Shown here piece by piece: positions 12,823 to 16,094 of a stretch of 16,094 nucleotides of DNA. The notes under the pieces were generated by a model, which was not told the origin of the DNA, searched no databases, and saw only the letters and a program-made list of their open reading frames with translations. Location of the stretch: assembly GCA_947479995.1 (NCBI GenBank), contig CANKBT010000022.1, positions 1 through 16,094 on the forward strand, in the 5' to 3' direction. Numbering within the stretch: position 1 is the first letter of the stretch; each line of letters starts with the position of its first letter. The position numbers and the translations under genes are program-made. The stretch is from Frankiaceae bacterium (GTDB lineage Bacteria > Actinomycetota > Actinomycetes > Mycobacteriales > SCTD01).

Positions 12823-14304
12823 GTGGACGAGCAGCTCAACACCGCGGTCCTCGTCGGCTGCGCCGTCCTGCTGGTGGCCGTGCTGTCGGTGCGGGTCTCG
12901 AGCCGCACGGGCCTGCCGGTGCTGCTCGTCTACCTCGCCGTGGGCGTCGCCATCGGCGAGGGCGGCCTCGGCATCGACTTCGAGGACTACGCGCTCACCG
13001 CCGAGCTGGGGCTGCTCGCGCTCGCGGTGATCCTCGCCGAGGGCGGGCTCACCACGCGCTGGGCGGCGGTGCGCCCCGTGCTGCCCTTCGCCGGCGTGCT
13101 CGCGACCCTCGGCGTCGCGCTGTCGATCGGCGTGGTCGCCGGCACCGCCGCGCTGCTGCTCGGCGCCGACGCCCGCACCGCCGTCATCCTCGGCAGCGTC
13201 GTGTCGTCGACCGACGCGGCGGCGGTGTTCTCGGTGCTGCGGCGGCTGCACCTGCGCGAGCGGGTGCGCTCGGCGCTGGAGGCGGAGTCGGGCCTCAACG
13301 ACGCCCCGGTCGTCGTCATCGTGCTGCTCGCCTCGAGCGAGGCGTGGGGCGAGGAGGGCCTGCTGCACATCGCCCTGGAGATCGTCGCCGAGCTCGCCGT
13401 CGGCGGGGCGCTGGGCGTGGCGATCGGCTGGCTCGGTGGCCAGCTGCTGGCCCGCGCGGCGCTCGGCTCGGCCGGCCTCTACCCGCTGGCCACCGTCGGC
13501 CTGGCGCTGCTGGCGTACACCTCGGCCAACGCCCTGCACGGCAGCGGCTTCCTCGCCGTCTACCTGGCGGGGCTCGTGCTCGGCAACGCCCGGCTGCCGC
13601 ACCGGCGCGCGGTGCTCGGCTTCGCCGGCTCCGTGGCGCTGCTCGCCGAGGCCGGCCTGTTCGTGCTGCTCGGGCTGCTCGCCTCGCCCGACCGGCTGCC
13701 CGACGCGCTGCTCGACGCGCTCGTCGTCGGGGCCGCCGCCACCTTCGTGGCGCGCCCGCTCGCGGTGGCGGTGTCGGCGCTGCCGTTCGGCTGGAGCTGG
13801 CGCGAGCAGGTCTTCCTGTCGTGGGCCGGGCTGCGCGGCGCGGTGCCGATCGTCGTGGCGATCGTGCCGGTGACCGAGGGCGTCGAGGGCGCGACCCGGG
13901 TGGTCGACGTGGTCTTCGTCCTCGTCGTCGTCTACACGCTCATCCAGGCGCCGACGCTGCCGGCGCTCGGTCGGCTGCTCGGCCTCGTCGACGTCAGCCA
14001 GCCGACCGACCTCGACGTGGAGACCGCCCCGCTGGAGCAGATGGGGGCCGACCTGCTGCAGCTGCAGGTGCCGCCCGGCTCGCGGATGGTCGGCGTCTAC
14101 GTGCCCGAGCTGCGCCTGCCGGTCGGCGCGCAGGTCACGCTCGTCGTGCGCGACGGCTCGAGCCTGGTGCCCGACCGCGACACCCAGCTGCGGGCGGGCG
14201 ACTCGCTGCTCGTGGTGACGCGCAGCGAGGTGCGCGAGGCGGCCGAGGCGCGGCTGCGGGCGGTCGCGCGCGGGGGCAAGCTCGCGCGCTGGTACTCCGC
14301 CTGA
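12823..14304 (+). CDS. nhaP2: CPA-type K+(Na+)/H+ antiporter, NhaP2/CvrA-like, with C-terminal TrkA_C-like domain
   Basis: This encodes 493 aa from GTG 12823. Residues 1-390 form about 12-13 membrane helices. The conserved SVVSSTDAAAVFSVLR (125-140) and EAESGLNDAP (153-162) carry the paired acidic/polar residues (D131, N159-D160) of the ion site of CPA1/NhaP2 exchangers. Residues about 405-490 (LQLQVPPGSRMVG, ELRLPVGAQVTLVVRDGS, LRAGDSLLVVTRSE) match the RCK_C/TrkA_C regulatory domain, which senses small ligands. NhaP2 proteins exchange K+ or Na+ for H+ across the inner membrane in pH and osmotic homeostasis. The length is a little short of E. coli NhaP2. Translation probably depends on the 8-codon leader ORF. 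Confidence 0.9.
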   Translation: MDEQLNTAVLVGCAVLLVAVLSVRVSSRTGLPVLLVYLAVGVAIGEGGLGIDFEDYALTAELGLLALAVILAEGGLTTRWAAVRPVLPFAGVLATLGVALSIGVVAGTAALLLGADARTAVILGSVVSSTDAAAVFSVLRRLHLRERVRSALEAESGLNDAPVVVIVLLASSEAWGEEGLLHIALEIVAELAVGGALGVAIGWLGGQLLARAALGSAGLYPLATVGLALLAYTSANALHGSGFLAVYLAGLVLGNARLPHRRAVLGFAGSVALLAEAGLFVLLGLLASPDRLPDALLDALVVGAAATFVARPLAVAVSALPFGWSWREQVFLSWAGLRGAVPIVVAIVPVTEGVEGATRVVDVVFVLVVVYTLIQAPTLPALGRLLGLVDVSQPTDLDVETAPLEQMGADLLQLQVPPGSRMVGVYVPELRLPVGAQVTLVVRDGSSLVPDRDTQLRAGDSLLVVTRSEVREAAEARLRAVARGGKLARWYSA

Positions 14305-14336
14305 CGCTCCGCCGACCGCCGGGCGGTGCGGGTCAG
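14301..14336. terminator. Bulged hairpin spanning two convergent stops, candidate bidirectional terminator
   Basis: CTGAC, CCGC and ACCGC on the left (14301-14319, with 3- and 2-nt bulges) pair with GCGGT, GCGG and GTCAG on the right (14323-14336) over a CGG loop, giving 14 base pairs. It contains the TGA of the antiporter (14302-14304) and the TCA of the convergent gene (14333-14335). Confidence 0.45.
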
Positions 14337-14992
14337 GCCTCGCCGCAGCCGCAGGCCCCGCGGCACTGCAGCAGCGCGCGCAGCCCGGGCGCCAGCTCGG
14401 CGAGCGAGCCGACCGGGGCGGGGAAGTCGAGCCGCACGGTGGCCACGCCGTCGTCGCACAGCGCGGTGAGCAGCAGGCCGTGCCGGTCGAGCGCGCGGGG
14501 CTCGACCCAGCGCGCGGCGTGCAGCCCGCGGGCGCGCACGCAGGCCGCGAGGGCCGCCGCGTGGCCACGGCGCAGGTGCTCCAGCAGCGCCGGCGCCTCG
14601 TGGCGCAGCGGGTCGGGCTCGGCCCCGAGGTAGTCCTCGACGGGCACCGGCACGGGGCTCGGCCGCGCGCCGACGCGCACGGCGCCCGGCTCGACGCGGA
14701 ACGCCAGCCGCCCCTGCTCGTCGCGCCCGGGCAGGCGCGAGGCGCCGCCCTGCACGAGCACCGGCGGCGCGCCGGGCGGCCCGACCTGCACGGTGGCCAG
14801 CGGGCGCGCCAGCAGGTCGGCGGCGGCCGGGCTGTCGGGGCGCACGCGCACGACGAGGCAGGCGCCCTCGCCGGTCACGGCGACCGTGGTGGTGCGCGGC
14901 TGCAGCGGCGCGCGCCGGCCGTACGTGGTGAGGGTGCCGACGCGGGCGAGCGCGACGGCGGTGCGGGCCAGCTCGGCGGGGCTCGGGTCCAC
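14333..14992 (-). CDS. DUF2470-domain, HugZ-like protein with Cys-rich tail
   Basis: This encodes 219 aa from GTG 14992, fixed by AGGAGG 4 nt upstream. Residues about 5-120 look like a split beta-barrel flavin/heme-type domain (TVAVTGEGACLVVRVRP, ATVQVGPPGAPP). Residues 130-208 match DUF2470: a helix with paired histidines (EHLRRGHAAALAAC), then VEPRALDRHGLLLTAL and RLDFPAPVGSLAELAPGL. This combination occurs in HugZ-type heme-utilisation and siderophore-associated proteins. The C-terminus ends in C210, C214 and C216 (CX3CXC), which could bind iron or an iron-sulfur centre. The iron box just upstream supports a role in iron or heme handling. A cytosolic location is inferred from the lack of a signal peptide. 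Confidence 0.85.
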   Translation of the reverse strand: MDPSPAELARTAVALARVGTLTTYGRRAPLQPRTTTVAVTGEGACLVVRVRPDSPAAADLLARPLATVQVGPPGAPPVLVQGGASRLPGRDEQGRLAFRVEPGAVRVGARPSPVPVPVEDYLGAEPDPLRHEAPALLEHLRRGHAAALAACVRARGLHAARWVEPRALDRHGLLLTALCDDGVATVRLDFPAPVGSLAELAPGLRALLQCRGACGCGEA

Positions 14993-15001
14993 CGGTCCTC
15001 C

Positions 15002-15020
15002 TGAGGTGAGGTTGCCCTTA
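15002..15020 (-). promoter_or_regulatory. DtxR/IdeR-type iron box before the DUF2470 gene
   Basis: TGAGGTGAGGTTGCCCTTA agrees with the DtxR/IdeR consensus TWAGGTWAGSCTWACCTWA at 14 of 19 positions, with the AGG...CCT half-sites kept. On the minus strand it sits directly before the AGGAGG of the DUF2470 gene, so Fe(II)-loaded repressor bound here would block transcription. Confidence 0.7.
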
Positions 15021-15032
15021 GTAGACCACGGG

Positions 15033-16094
15033 CTACCAGGCGGCCGGCGCGTAGTCCTTGAGGAAGACGCCGAAGACGTCCTCGCCCGCCTCGCCGCGCA
15101 CCACCGGGTCGTAGACGCGGGCCGCGCCGTCGACGAGGTCGAGCGGCGCGTGGAAGCCCTCGGCCGCGAGCCGCACGCGCGTCGGGTGCGGCCGCTCGTC
15201 GGTGATCCAGCCGGTGTCGACCGCCGTCATGAGGATGCCGTCGGTCTCGAGCATCTCGCGGGCGCTCGTGCGCGTGAGCATGTTGAGCGCGGCCTTGGCC
15301 ATGTTGGTGTGCGGGTGCCCCGGCCCCTTGTAGCCGCGGCTGAACTGCCCCTCCATCGCCGACACGTTGACGACGTACGTGCGCCGCGCGGGGGAGGCGG
15401 CGAGCGAGGCGCGCAGCCGGCTGATGAGCAGGAACGGCGCCGTCGAGTTGCACAGCTGCACCTCGAGCAGCTCGACCGGGTCGACCTGCTCGACCGACTG
15501 CACCCACGAGTTGGTGTGCGCGAGGTCCGGCACCAGGCCGCCGGCGTCGATGGCCGTGCCCGCCTCGATGCGCGCCGGCGACGCCGAGCCGGCGGTGAGC
15601 GCGAGCGCGACCAGCTCGGGGTGCTCCGACAGCGAGCCGGTGATCGCGTGCGGGTGGCCGTCGCGCACGCCGTCGAAGGACTCGATCTCCGGCATGCGCC
15701 CGGGCGGCAGCGGCAGCGACTCGGCGTCGACGAGCGGCGCGTACGCGCCCGGCGAGCGCCGCACCGTCTGCGCCGCGTTGTTCACGAGCACGTCGAGGGG
15801 CCCCTGCGCGGCGACCGAGTCGGCCAGCGCCAGCACCTGCGCCGGGTCGCGCAGGTCGATGCCCACGATGCGCAGCCGGTGCAGCCAGTCGCCGCTGTCC
15901 TCCATCGCCGCGAAGCGCCGCGCCGCGTCCTTGGGGAAGCGGGTGGTGATCGTGGTGTGCGCGCCGTCGCGCAGCAGCCGCAGCGCGATGTACATGCCGA
16001 TCTTCGCCCGCCCGCCGGTGAGCAGCGCGCGGCGGCCGGTGAGGTCGGTGCGGGCGTCGCGCTTGGCCCTGTTGAGCGCCGCGCAGTCCGGGCA
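15033..16094 (-). CDS. Atypical short-chain dehydrogenase/reductase (5' end outside the window)
   Basis: 354 codons are visible; the frame stays open past the window edge, so the ATG at 15995 is internal. The visible N-terminus starts CPDCAALNRAKR, possibly part of a zinc knuckle. The nucleotide loop is TGGRAKIG (visible residues 26-33), a TGxxxGIG variant with Lys in place of the third Gly. VNNAAQ (about 104-109) is the SDR structural motif, and the conserved Ser lies in VSAMEG (about 245). At the catalytic YxxxK position the sequence reads TNMAK (about 263-267), so the tyrosine is replaced by Thr. A roughly 80-residue insertion separates the NNAA and active-site blocks. An NAD(P) oxidoreductase is likely by fold; substrate and mechanism are unclear. 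Confidence 0.88.
   Translation of the reverse strand, partial: CPDCAALNRAKRDARTDLTGRRALLTGGRAKIGMYIALRLLRDGAHTTITTRFPKDAARRFAAMEDSGDWLHRLRIVGIDLRDPAQVLALADSVAAQGPLDVLVNNAAQTVRRSPGAYAPLVDAESLPLPPGRMPEIESFDGVRDGHPHAITGSLSEHPELVALALTAGSASPARIEAGTAIDAGGLVPDLAHTNSWVQSVEQVDPVELLEVQLCNSTAPFLLISRLRASLAASPARRTYVVNVSAMEGQFSRGYKGPGHPHTNMAKAALNMLTRTSAREMLETDGILMTAVDTGWITDERPHPTRVRLAAEGFHAPLDLVDGAARVYDPVVRGEAGEDVFGVFLKDYAPAAW

Noticed and set aside
1..16094. Mobile element, prophage, defence island, tRNA or CRISPR
   Set aside because: No transposase, integrase, long terminal repeats, attachment-like duplications, cloverleaf or regularly spaced repeat arrays were seen, and gene content is consistent with core chromosome.

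Overview
The window is a very GC-rich, gene-dense stretch with GTG-heavy starts, short intergenic gaps and a codon bias that leaves long spurious open frames on the opposite strand. This, together with DtxR/IdeR-type iron control and several TANNNT-type -10 boxes only 6-7 nt before the start codon (leaderless style), points to a chromosomal segment of a high-GC actinomycete. I cannot name the genus. I see no tRNA, rRNA, CRISPR array, insertion sequence or phage gene, and no gene-free stretch longer than about 120 bp.

Layout. (1) 1-1686, minus strand: a GNAT acetyltransferase, an anchored exported protein of unknown function and the start of a polytopic membrane protein, read in that order. 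(2) 1732-3451, plus: a zinc alcohol/formaldehyde-dehydrogenase-like enzyme tightly coupled to a small conserved partner of unknown function; the dehydrogenase start is preceded by a perfect hairpin that buries the Shine-Dalgarno. (3) 3553-5037, plus: a GAF-GAF-GGDEF diguanylate cyclase, meeting tail-to-tail a secreted M43-type zinc metalloprotease (5034-5963, minus). (4) 6083-7261, plus: a photolyase/cryptochrome-like protein whose FAD domain comes first and whose Rossmann (antenna) domain appears to come last, with four cysteines placed like those of the iron-sulfur photolyases; then a small GNAT protein (minus) and a helical protein of unknown function (plus). (5) 8062-9686, minus: a MarR regulator translationally coupled to a FAD-dependent amine/amino-acid oxidoreductase. 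(6) 9725-14304, plus: a small membrane protein, release factor 3 (prfC), a GlgC-like nucleotidyltransferase, an 8-codon leader ORF and a CPA-type K+/H+ antiporter with a C-terminal TrkA_C-like domain. (7) 14333-16094, minus: a DUF2470/HugZ-like protein behind a good DtxR/IdeR iron box, and the 3' part of an atypical short-chain dehydrogenase running off the window.

Taken together this is mainly housekeeping and stress/redox physiology (translation termination, c-di-GMP signalling, light or DNA-repair flavoprotein, iron-responsive heme/iron handling, cation homeostasis), not a mobile island. The most unusual items are the permuted iron-sulfur photolyase-like protein, the uORF before the antiporter, the hairpin at the dehydrogenase start, the iron box, and the SDR lacking the canonical catalytic tyrosine.
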